64,000 bases of DNA from Akanthomyces muscarius (Eukaryota; Ascomycota; Sordariomycetes; Hypocreales; Cordycipitaceae): positions 1,550,001-1,614,000 of the forward strand of contig NC_079241.1 of NCBI RefSeq assembly GCF_028009165.1, written 5' to 3'. The translations under genes were made by a program, and so were the position numbers. Shown in pieces: positions 22,301-31,777 of this stretch (the first letter of the stretch is position 1; each line of letters starts with the position of its first letter). The notes beneath the pieces are model-generated. The model saw nothing but the letters and a program-made list of their open reading frames with translations, was not told where the DNA came from and ran no database searches.

Positions 22301-24343
22301 AATTTCAATCTGTGTGCCGACGTGGTTGGCTCTCGCCGCCTTTCCTCTGACTAAACTTTGAAGCATGGCCAAAGGTGATGCAAACGATTGCATTGCAGCA
22401 CGCTCACGAGAAATCTGATTTCTGGTCAGCACAGCCCTGGCGGCCGCTTGAAGTTGCGCAGTTGCTCCATTAAAGCCCTCCAGGAGATCACGCTGGGTGT
22501 CCAACTGGCTCCTCAGCAGTGCTCCGCGCGCAAGTGCCTGAAGGTTAAGCACATCTCCCGACGCCTGCCTTGTCTCGCGCTTCTGCACAATAAGGTCTTT
22601 GCGAATTAAGAAGCCCCTAGACATCGCCTGAATCTCCCGAACAGCTCCTTCGGATTGCGACATAACAGAAGTCGTATCTCGTACCTCTTTTCGGACTTTG
22701 TTGGCTCGAATGATGCTCTGCAAAGTCAGAACATCGGGTTCAATCGCCTTCCAGCAGCGATCGTTGTTCTTCATGCGTCGTCGGACGAGGCATCCCCGTG
22801 CAGCGCTTTGAACCATGATTGAAGAGCGACGCATCTGGAGCCTATATCCCATGATCTGTCTCGTAAAATCGCCGCGAATACGTGCTTGCAGGTTGATCAG
22901 TGCCCGTTCACCGTCCCACAGATCTTGCATGGCGTCTCCAAGACGTAATCTTGCGAGAGCACCGCGTATTTGGGCTTGCAAGTCTGTGATTTGGGCGCTC
23001 TGCTCGGCCAATTCGCGGTCGATTCTCTCTTCTTCAGTTTCTTGCGGCTCGGGCTCGGGGACACCGAAATCTGCACCCATGTTACCAAAGCTTGGCATGT
23101 TGACACCCAACTTATCCAATCCCTTTTGCATTGCTTCAAGCTCATGGTGCTCGAACTCGAGTTGGCCAACCAAGTTGCCGATGCGGAAGTCTACTATGCC
23201 TTTCCGGAACAGCAGCCAGCTAAGAGCGTGGATACAGTATATGACTTTGGGGATATTCTTCTTCTCGTAGAGATCAATGAGTTCGAAACGGAAGAGGTCG
23301 GGCATCTCTACTTCATCTAGGTAGCGGAAGAAGATGGCAATATTGTCGGAGTGTCGGAATTGAAGCTTTGGGTGGCGGAATATGCGAAAGTGTCTGTCGG
23401 GGTTGAGTGCTTCGACGACCTCGGCGAGTGTAACGCCGTCGCGGAGTGCCTCCTCGAGCTCGACAATGGGTGGCAGAGTCTTGTTTGTAACATCCTCTAT
23501 CCACTCGCGAGCTTCTCCAATATGGCAGAGGTACTCGTAGGCTTGCAGAAACTGACGTTGCTTATCCATCCAGTTGCGGCCTTCCCATCCGTACGCGTTA
23601 GACTTGGGTGTTTTGCCAGCGCCTGGCTGTTCTGTACGCTGAAGTCTGCGCCGGCCACGGAGGCCGACGACTTCTTGCGTGGGTGATGTAATGGCAAAGT
23701 CATCGGCGGTGTTGGATTGAGCAAGCTTGGAGAGTGTGCGCAGCTGGGAAGTGGACGAACGGCCAAGCTGCTCGAGTTCTGGAGCGCGGATATGAGCGCT
23801 GTTGCTGGGAACAACAGCTCCAGCTCCACGGAGAATGGAGTCGGAGCGAGTCAGTAGCATCGAGTTTGGTCGCATAGATGACATCCGAGGAGGTGATACC
23901 GGTGAAGATGGGCCATCATGTTGAGAAATGGACAGCTTGGATATGTCGACGCTCTGGCCGCGGAGATGGCGCAGCTTCTGTTCTGGCGATGTGGATGGCT
24001 TGGGAGGAGAGGAAGCCGGACCTTGGGGCAGCTGGCGCAGAGACTGGCGAGTCGGCATCGCATCCCTAGTTGAGCCGTTCATTTCGCCAGATTCGAAGAG
24101 CCGGGCTCGGGCAATAACATCGCTCTGGCCGCGTTTGTGTGTGTGTGCGGCTGTTGTTGTTGGTTTGGGAGGCGAGTAGGCGCTCGAGAGGGTCGAGTAT
24201 TGCGTATTCTGGGTCTGGTCGGAGGCGTAGGAGTAGCCAGACGAGGCAGATGAAGAGGTGGTGGAGAGCTGGCGAGAGATGTTGTTGTCGGGAGGCACAA
24301 CCTCGAGGGTCTGCGACTGCCGCAGAGGATGGGGGCGAAACAT
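19318..24343 (-). CDS. IQGAP-family RasGAP protein (Rng2-like)
   Basis: Two exons, 24343-19764 and 19702-19318 (61-nt intron), give 1654 residues. Order of parts: a Ser/Pro-rich disordered N-terminus to about 240; a calponin-homology domain around 255-395 (WMDKQRQFLQAYEYL, LEEALRDGVTLAEVVEALNP, FRYLDEVEMPDLFRFELIDL); about a dozen IQ-type helices from 440 to 870 (LQAQIRGALARLR, VQSAARGCLVRRRM and similar); a RasGAP-related domain about 980-1290 (LLVMSMFGYAQKRREEYYLL, FLRGLLGPLVRDN, TPYGLRFLCRQMFESL, YLQPAIVSPENVGVI); and a RasGAP_C region. The first in-frame ATG at 24343 is used; the codons upstream are TTG. Homologues scaffold the contractile actin ring and septation via F-actin, calmodulin-like light chains and small GTPases. 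The single giant exon is intact. Confidence 0.95.
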
Positions 24344-25469
24344 GGCAGCCAGGCTCGGTCGGGGTAGCAAGGCAAAGCAGCCAAGAGTGTTGAGGGTGTC
24401 TCGCTAAGTTGTCGGCGCAAGTGCTTCAACCTGACGCAACTAGTACATTTTCCTCGGCGGCAAAATCGGGGGGATTGGTTGTGCGTTTGGAATGCAAACA
24501 GAGAAATTGTCGCAAGGAAGCAGGATGTGCCCTAAGACATGCGCGCGCGCAAAAGAGCAAGTGCTGTAGCAGGCTGAGGAGGTGTCGATAACGGCGGCCA
24601 AAGAAAAGCAAACGGAGGCCGTAGATGGTGTACGACGCGGCGACTAGGTAGAAAATGTTGAAAGGATGATGGCGGTGACACTGGGCTGTGCCGTCACAAG
24701 CTATTTGGAAATACCTAGCAGATGCAAGCCTAGGATCAGGTATTGGGAGGTAGCAGGCAGGCTGCAAGAATGGGCCGGGCAGGGGAGGGGAGGTGAAATG
24801 CGAAGAGCAAGGACCAAGGACCAAGGACCACATCGCGGGGTCGTTGCGCCTGGTCTGGGAGGCTACTGCTGGCCGACAGAATGTAAACAAACAACCGGGC
24901 GACGGCGTAGCAACGGGTCGATGGCGCGCTGCGATTGGCTGATGGCCCTTGTTTGGGACCGCTTTTTACGTGCAGCTCAAGTACCGGCCCTCGACCCACG
25001 GCCCTACCGCGGGCGTTGGGCAGCTTGCTGGCGCTGGTATTGTTATTTGCCACGGGCCCGGACTGTACCAGGAAAAAGTCTAATAAAGTCTCAAGCACTA
25101 ATATTGAACTATTAATAGTTGGGATGTAGACGTTGGCGCCTGACACTGTTTACTTGTGATAGGTGGCCAACAATGATTTATGCTGCACCAGTATCCGTAC
25201 GCCTGGCAGACTCGACAAGCTGCCATGCAAACACCCGGCTGCGCTACGATCGGAACGAAGCGTGTGGCGCTCCGTTTGTGTGTGTTCTGCGCAACCTACT
25301 CAGTACACCGTTCGCACTTTATAATAAATAACGCAATCGGTCGGAAAAGCTAAGGCGACTGTCCCATAGTTCGTTTCCAATTGCCAGACAGTCCGCAGGG
25401 ACAAAGCAAAGACCAATCGCTTCAGCATAAACACCATCTTCATCACGCTCCCAGCCAACTTTTGGAGCC
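24344..25469. promoter_or_regulatory. Upstream region of the IQGAP gene
   Basis: About 1.1 kb. It holds the 5' UTR and promoter of the IQGAP gene and a short tandem GGACCAA (three copies, 24811-24830). No gene is supported. Confidence 0.4.
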
Positions 25470-26060
25470 TTCATTGGAGCCTTCGGAGCAGGAGATACGC
25501 GACAGGCTCGTCAAAACAGTCATATCATCTCGTTTTGCCTGGCTGCCAGAAAGCGCGCAGCTTGTGCAAAACGACGATGAAGCTGCATACGGTGTCAGGG
25601 CGCCCTATATGGCCAAGATTGATTTCGTAACGAATTGTCCGTCTTCTGCTGCAGCGTCTGTCAAAGCGACGCCCCGACAATCAACAGCCATGAAAGCGAA
25701 AGCACTAACTTTAATGTTTTCCGAGCGTGTCGCAATAACGTGAACAGCTCTTCCCTGCGTGGATCCGCAGGCTATCACACACGTCGTAGGTAGCCTTGTG
25801 CTGAGATGTAAGGATAGGCCACCAGCACTCCCCTCGACGACATTGCCCAGGCTGCTACGCTGTCCGGCGGGAGTGCGAGAATGCCGTAAAGTCGAATCGC
25901 GACTGCAAAAGTTTGTCCGATTGTGAGCCTAGATTGGACTTGTGCTGATACTGCTCGTTTGCCCATTCGGCTGCGTCAAACTGCCTCATCGCATTCATCG
26001 TGTTTTGTATTTACCTGGGTTGCCTATGAGCGGCCGAAACAGCCCTCATGATTCCACCGA
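25470..26060 (-). pseudogene. Decayed C-terminal domain of a Zn2Cys6-family regulator
   Basis: Minus-strand fragments in changing frames align in order with the last ~170 residues of the intact factor at 6944-8853. Fragment NTMNAMRQFDAAEWANEQYQ (about 26000-25940) matches DTIFARIDGFDPNRWTERSY. IGQTFAVAIRLYGILALP (25910-25855) matches IAHTYKAAVLLYGIMTLP. REELFTLLRHARKTLK with LSWLLIVGASL (25757-25665) matches RNELLAHARKAW with LCWPLIVAGVAL. VALTDAAAEDGQFVTKSILA (25675-25612) matches VALVNGPPEDQAFVASSIRT, and the next codon is TAG where the intact gene has Trp. At least two frame changes and several stops make it non-functional. Part of the segment also yields a 120-codon plus-strand frame, which is a shadow. 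Family assignment is firm at the motif level; the degree of decay needs alignment. Confidence 0.7.
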
Positions 26061-26261
26061 TGGCAGTCTCGTTACCATGATTGCACTACCCCACACACAG
26101 GTATCAAGGAAATATCATACTTCAGTGGCGCAGCGTGGCTCTCAACGCAGTCATGGCTGTGCTTTCTATCTCGAAAGCATCTCTGGCCTCTGCGGTAGCG
26201 ACTCAATAATATTGGTTACTGCTAATGAATGAGCATTGTACGGTGTAAGCCTCGATTTGGT

Positions 26262-26465
26262 CTCAAACATTATCAGTGACGCCTTGGTGGAAATGATGTG
26301 GAACTGGAATTCGTCCTTGGCCTACACGCATAACCTCGTTCGACAAAGCCGTAGATGAACAGTCGGGCTCGAAGACCACCACATCCAGGTTTTTATCCAG
26401 CAGAATCGTGTCGTCTAGCTGTCGAATAAAATGCGCCAAAACCTCTACGTCGATCGATGTTTTCT
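26262..26465 (-). pseudogene. Orphan coding-like fragment upstream of the dead regulator
   Basis: A 68-codon minus-strand frame, open between a TAG near 26465 and a TGA at 26264, with no start codon. It reads like protein: SIDVEVLAHFIRQLDDTILL, DKNLDVVVFEPDC, EVMRVGQGRIPVPHHFHQG. Beyond the TGA the same frame continues as DQIEAYTVQCSFISSNQYY, another TGA, then VATAEARDAFEIESTAMTAL. On the 5' side a different frame (MERVQSFFLGSSNKARK) leads into it. It has no counterpart in the intact factor at 6944-8853, so it may be an N-terminal part of the same dead gene or a second relic. The family is not recognised. Confidence 0.45.
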
Positions 26466-26782
26466 AGCTTTGTTGCTCGAACCAAGGAAAAACGATTGCA
26501 CTCTTTCCATGGTGGTATCTTGATCCAGGGTATCAGTAGCGTCATGCACGACGCCCATGTGGGGGCTTTCTGAAGTCATCACTGGCTGCAAGCTGCATCG
26601 AAACTCGCTCGCGCTAACACAACTCCAAGCTGCTGCCTCTTCCGGTCAACGCCACCACTTGATCACGCATTGCGGACAGCCTTTGCCGAAAATTTGTCTG
26701 TCCACTTCACATCGACCGGTAGACTCACCCAGTCGACCCTTTCGATCATCGATGCTGTCCGACGCTTGAAAAAATCTGCAAC

Positions 26783-28898
26783 ATGTCTTCTGGAAACAAA
26801 CAACGGGCTCCTTCGGTACTGGTATGCGATCTTGCTGCACACTGACGACCCCGCCAATTTATCTACGCATCACGGATCCAAACTGACATGAACTCAGGTC
26901 ACCGACTCGAGAGCCCGCGAGAGGGTCAACCAGCGACGCATACCGCAGCGTCCCGATGCCATGTCCCGGTCGCCCGGACGGATGCCGATGCGGTTCATGA
27001 CGGTCGACAACGTCCTACAATTCAGCTCCCAGATTCCGTCGGGCCAGCCTCGTGGCCCTCCCGCGCCTTCAACCGGCCCTCATGGCGCCGGCTCTGCTCA
27101 CGCACGGCGGGTGGCGTCCGGGGGCCTCCCCAATGTGCATTCGCGCACCGGACAGCCCATGCCCTCCAGAACGACCAAGATTAGCGAAAAGCTGGTGCTG
27201 CTGCCCGAGACAGACGACAAGGAAGATGTCGAAGACGAGATCGAGAGCGACTCCGTGCTTGCACGGCGGTTACAAACCGAAGATGACCGGCCGCTGCGTG
27301 ACGAGGAGCTCGACGTGCTGCGCAAGCGCGGCGGCATCCGCGGCAAAAGCTACGCCGAGAGGCTGCCGAAGATGCAGCGCAAGGACAAAGTCAGCCGACT
27401 GACGGCGTACTGCACCGCGCAGGCGTTCAAGATCAAGGCCACGGCGGAATTCCTGAAAGAAAAGCACGAGGCGAAGACCAAGCTCTACGACGACTGCCTG
27501 TACGTCATCTACGCGCTGCCGCTGATGAACGGCACCGACGGCTACCGCGTCCGCGGCCGGCCCATCCTGAAGACGCCCGGCACCGGCAAGACGGTGCTGG
27601 ATCTGGAAATCGAGCGCACCGAGCAGAGGGACCACCACGAGGGCTACTTCGAGGACGACGCCTACACCGCGCCGCAGAGCCCCGAGCAGCCCAGCCACAT
27701 GCGTCCCGGCACGCACGACGCATCGCCCGACGATGACGCCGCCAACATGCACAACAGCTTCCACCCGCACCACGACGACGGCACATCGCCCATGAACCGC
27801 CTGGCGCCGCACGCCAAGAACTTTGCCGAGATGTTTGTCTACTCGTACGGCGTCGTCGTCTTCTGGAACTTTACCGAGTACCAGGAAAAGGACATCCTCG
27901 CCGACCTGACCTTTGCCGACGCCGAGGACGGCATCAGCCTGCTCACGCGGCCCCTCGAGCAGCACGACTTTGAGACGGAGGAGTTTCACTTTGAGTACAG
28001 TGCCGACGTCAAGCGCCCGCGCATCTTCAACGACATGATTACGCTGATGCCGCGCTCCGACCACATGATCAAGCTGACCATCAGCCACGCCATCGCGCAA
28101 AGCACCAAGCTGTGCCTCTTTGAGGAGCGCCTCGGCGAGACGATGCTCGACGCGCAGGATGTGCCCAAGACGCTGGCGCTGACGGGCGAGCTCAACATGA
28201 CGAGGACCGAGATTGTCAAGATTCTCGGCCGGCTGTTCAAGAGTCGCGTGGACATTAATCTTTGTACGTTTTTTTTTCCGTCACCGTTTCAAACACTGCG
28301 CCATCCTTTTAGAAACTACTTACTGACCTGGACAAATGCAGCATCCAACATCCTCGACGTGCCCAACTTTTTCTGGGACTCGGAGCCGACCCTGCACCCC
28401 CTGTACGCCGCCATCCGCGAGTACCTCGAGATTGACCCGCGCATCAAGGTCCTCAACGAGCGGTGCCGCGTCTTCCTCGACCTCGCCGAGATCCTCTCCG
28501 ACTCGGTCAACGACGCCAAGATGAGCGCCATCACCTGGATCGTCATCATCCTCATCCTCGTCAGCATCCTCGTCACCGTCACCGAGGTCGGCCTGCGCTT
28601 CGCCATGCTCGAGCGCAGCAAGTCCCAGCCCGGCGAGGACCGCGTGGCGCCGTCGCTGCTGCACGCCGGGACGAAGAACGCCCCCCCGCCGCCGCAGCTG
28701 CGCATTGGTCCGGCCACACCCGAGGAACAGCAGCAGCAGGTCGCGATGATGCCGAGCGCGCTGGAGGAGCTGGCCCGCACGCTCGGCCTCGAGGCCAACG
28801 CTACGCTGGACGAGGTCAAGAGCAGTATCCGCACGTTGCAGGACGGCACGGCGCCGCTGCCTGTGCCAGAGGGGATACAGGTCGACGAGCTCAAGTAG
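26783..28898 (+). CDS. DUF155 (Rmd1/Sif3/RMND1-like) membrane protein
   Basis: Three exons, 26783-26821, 26898-28263 and 28342-28898, give 653 residues. Exon 1 encodes only MSSGNKQRAPSVL; it joins VTDSRARERVNQRR through a GT-AG intron with in-phase ends. ATG 26961 is the fallback start if exon 1 is wrong. The N-terminal ~110 residues are disordered, followed by KISEKLVLLP, a basic block and the DUF155 domain (RLTAYCTAQAFKIKATAEFL, then MFVYSYGVVVFWNFTEYQEK, KLTISHAIAQSTKLCLFEER, ILGRLFKSRVDINL-SSNILDVPNFFW). A near-C-terminal hydrophobic helix (MSAITWIVIILILVSILVTV) suggests membrane anchoring. The second intron (78 nt) has no stop in frame, so its retention would insert 26 residues. Relatives act in mitochondria or at vacuole/septation sites; the exact role here is unknown. 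Confidence 0.88.
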
Positions 28899-29610
28899 GA
28901 GCTGCAGGAACACGAGATCTGCACATCTTCACCTATCCTATCACTGCATGCTTCACTGTCACTCTCTGCCAAGAACGGCGACGTGATGTCTCTTTCCAAC
29001 TGTCCCTATAGTGCGATTCCACGTCGCGGACCCTTTCTTTTCAGCATGGCGAACGGTGTTTTATTTTTAGCTTACAATTTCACTTTTATATTATTTCCTT
29101 CTCAATTCAACAAGTTGGCTACTTTCTGGACATCAAATGGTAATATATGAAGCCGATGTAATCCTTTCGCAACTCTCAGAGTCTCTTAGTCTACAAAATC
29201 GCTGCTTCGAAAGTAACGCCAGCCAGTAATAACCAAAGTGGTATTGAGGGCCGTGTGCTGTATGCCCATGCACGTTATGCATAATGCGTCTATCAAATTT
29301 GTTCCCGGTACCCAATGAACAACTACAACAGAATGCTCTCTAACTGTACATGCACTCCCCACAGACGGGGAAAAGATTAATAAATGATGCAGTGCCCAAC
29401 TGTGCAACGCCAATGTAGAAACAAATGACTAGTGTCCAGAGTCTAGCCCTGCTTGGCCCGCAAACACCTTTTCTCCCTGCCCGTTTCGGGTATCAAAGAA
29501 TCAATCTGGCCACCAACATGACTGATGTTGGTCCATAATGGCAAGTATTATCGAAATGAGATGCAGCACTTGCACATGGTAAAATCAGAAATACGATTCC
29601 TCCCACCGGC
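28899..29610. other. Intergenic region between convergent 3' ends
   Basis: 712 bp between the DUF155 and TPT-carrier stops. AT-rich from 29050 to 29130. It likely holds both 3' UTRs; no gene seen. Confidence 0.45.
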
Positions 29611-30805
29611 TCATTGAGGAATCTTCTTGTAGCCGGACTGTTGCTTCTTCTTGTTATCGAGCTCGGCTTTGCTGTAAATAGCCGCGCCGAGCATTGTAAC
29701 AGCCATACCGGCACCCTTGAGCAGGTCAACTTCAACGTTGAAGATGAAAATGCCCAGAAGAACAGTCAAGCATTGCTTGAGGTTACCACACACTGTCATT
29801 GTCAATGCACCAGCGAGTTTGTTGGTATTAAATGACGAAATGTTTAGCAAAAAGGCAAGGAATCCATTGCCCAGCAAAGCGGCCAATGTAGCAAAGGACG
29901 ACATTTCCGAGTTAGCAAGGGCCGTGCGGAAGCCGTCCACCTCGCCGGTAGCAAATGCGCAGATCAACGCTTGCACAGCAGCCATGGGGGACATTCGGAT
30001 AAGAAATTCGACCGGTGGAAGCGCAAGGGAGCCTGTCATGAAGCGATTTGTGACGATAGTCTAGAGATAAATTAGTGGGCGAAGCAAGCAGAGGAATTCA
30101 TCGCGGCGCACCTTGAGGGCAGCAAAGATGACGCCGAGTATTGTCAGCAGGAATCCGGCGTCTGAAAACTTCATCTCGCCTGCAGTAGTCATAGTGGCAC
30201 CGATGATCAAGGGAGCCAAAGACAAGTAAGTGAGCGTGCTGTAGGTGCGGCCGTACCAGGCACGGAAGATGAGAAGGGTGAAGATGGGGCAAAGCATGCG
30301 CATGGTCTGGTAAAAGGGGACCGAAACCATGGCAAGCGACAGGTTCGACAGGGCAATGTTGGCAGTAAAGAGTGCGCTAAAGGCGAGAAGGGCCAAGTTT
30401 TCTCGACGTCCCAAACGAGAGAGTTTAAAGTAGCCCATGTGCATCATGCCGTAGGTACCGAGGGCGGAAATCGAGGTATGAAGAAAGGTCAAGAGCCATG
30501 GAAATTTGAACTGGAGGATTGAAGTTAGCCATCATGATTAGAACGGTAGCTTCAAGAAAACATACCACGCCCAAGACGAGTTTGTTATAGATGGTGAGTA
30601 GCAATGACAGCAAAAAGTATGTGCCTAGCCACGTAAACTTGACCGTTGACGGTATTGAGTATTCATGGTCGAGATTGGACTGCGAGGCTGCATCCGAGCG
30701 GCCTGCGTTGGCCTCCATATCAACGGCAGAGTCGCTTCGGGGCCCAAACCCCTGGCCGCTCTTGAGTAAGGGCGGCGACGGTTCCGCATGAGATTGTGAA
30801 GGCAT
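29611..30805 (-). CDS. Triose-phosphate-transporter/nucleotide-sugar carrier family protein
   Basis: Three exons, 30805-30566, 30510-30112 and 30060-29611, give 362 residues; introns are 55 and 51 nt. After a hydrophilic N-terminus, the first helix (FTWLGTYFLLSLLLTIYNKL) begins the DMT-superfamily TPT fold. About ten hydrophobic helices follow, including ALLAFSALFTANIALSNLSL, VPFYQTMRMLCPIFTLLIFR, LSLAPLIIGATMTTAGEM, GNGFLAFLLNISSFNTNKLA and MTVCGNLKQCLTVLLGIFIF. The Lys/Asn-type second-half signature (NTNKLAGALTMTVCGNLKQ) is typical. The C-terminus is short and lysine-rich (ELDNKKKQQSGYKKIPQ), compatible with ER/Golgi recycling (inference). Substrate cannot be told from sequence. Confidence 0.92.
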
Positions 30806-31758
30806 GTGTCGTGTGTTGAGCCGGTACGGAGGGAATTATCAACAATCGAGTTGGCCGAGGAGGTGTGAGAACGATTTAGGCCCAGCTACTGGCACCTCAA
30901 GTTAGAAAGATAAAAGCACACGACACGGAGGCGAGGTGGACGGGCGATGGTGTGACGTACGCAGCACAAGATCAACGGCGATATGTAAGAGGCCGGACCG
31001 GCGACAACAGAGGAGGGCGGGAGCGGATGAGCGGCAACGCCGAGGAGCGTATGATATTAATGAGCCCGACGATCTATAGACTGATGAATCGTGGCGCAGT
31101 CTCAATTGACCTCGATGCAGCGGAGAGCTTGCTTGGTGGCACGAGCAAGTGGCAGTCGACCAGAACGAGGACGGTGTGATGCGACGCTGGCGTGTAGTAG
31201 ATCGGACCAATGGAGCGCGGTGGGTAGAATGTCGATGATGGGATGTAGGATGAGCGAAGTAGACGGATAAGAGCCTAAAGCTGGAAAGCTACAAATCAAT
31301 GCCAAAATATGGTTGCGTTTGGGTGATGTGGTGTACGTTGGAAACACGCGGCGGAGGCTGGGCGAAGATGGCCCTCCTTGTGTGTTGTAAAAGGCTTGGC
31401 AAGAAGCACAAGGTATGTTTGTATTCAGGAACGTTGTTAAGAATAGCGGATGAGCGGGAATAGGTAGGTAGGAGCTCGAAGAAGTAGTGGAAATGATCAA
31501 ATAGGCAAGATTGGGGGCGCCGAGCCAGAGTCAACAATACAGGCCAAGCCCGGGTGGTGCGGTTGTGGTGGGGGAGCTGCGAGGCCGACGATGGGGAAGC
31601 TTCCTTGTGTAGGTCGGTACTGGTAGATAGGCGGGCAGGGGGAAATGACTCGGAGCCACAGTTGGTGATCATGCGTACGCCAGGAACGAAAGTGCTTGCT
31701 GGCCAGACGCTGACGTAGGCCCGGGGAGAAAAGTATAGACGGAAAGAAAAGCATCATA

Positions 31759-31777
31759 GGGGGGGGGGGGGGGGGGG
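31759..31777 (+). repeat. Poly-G run of 19
   Basis: Uninterrupted G19, then CGGCGG, in the upstream region of the TPT carrier. Such runs are rare in fungal DNA, could form quadruplex structure and are prone to length error in assembly. Confidence 0.9.

Noticed and set aside
22102..22308. Short plus and minus frames inside the IQGAP gene
   Set aside because: All fall within a 4.6-kb uninterrupted exon with clear CH, IQ and RasGAP domains.
25381..25743. 120-codon plus-strand frame that reads like a protein
   Set aside because: The opposite strand carries ordered blocks of a fungal regulator domain; the plus frame is a shadow and has no family match known to me.
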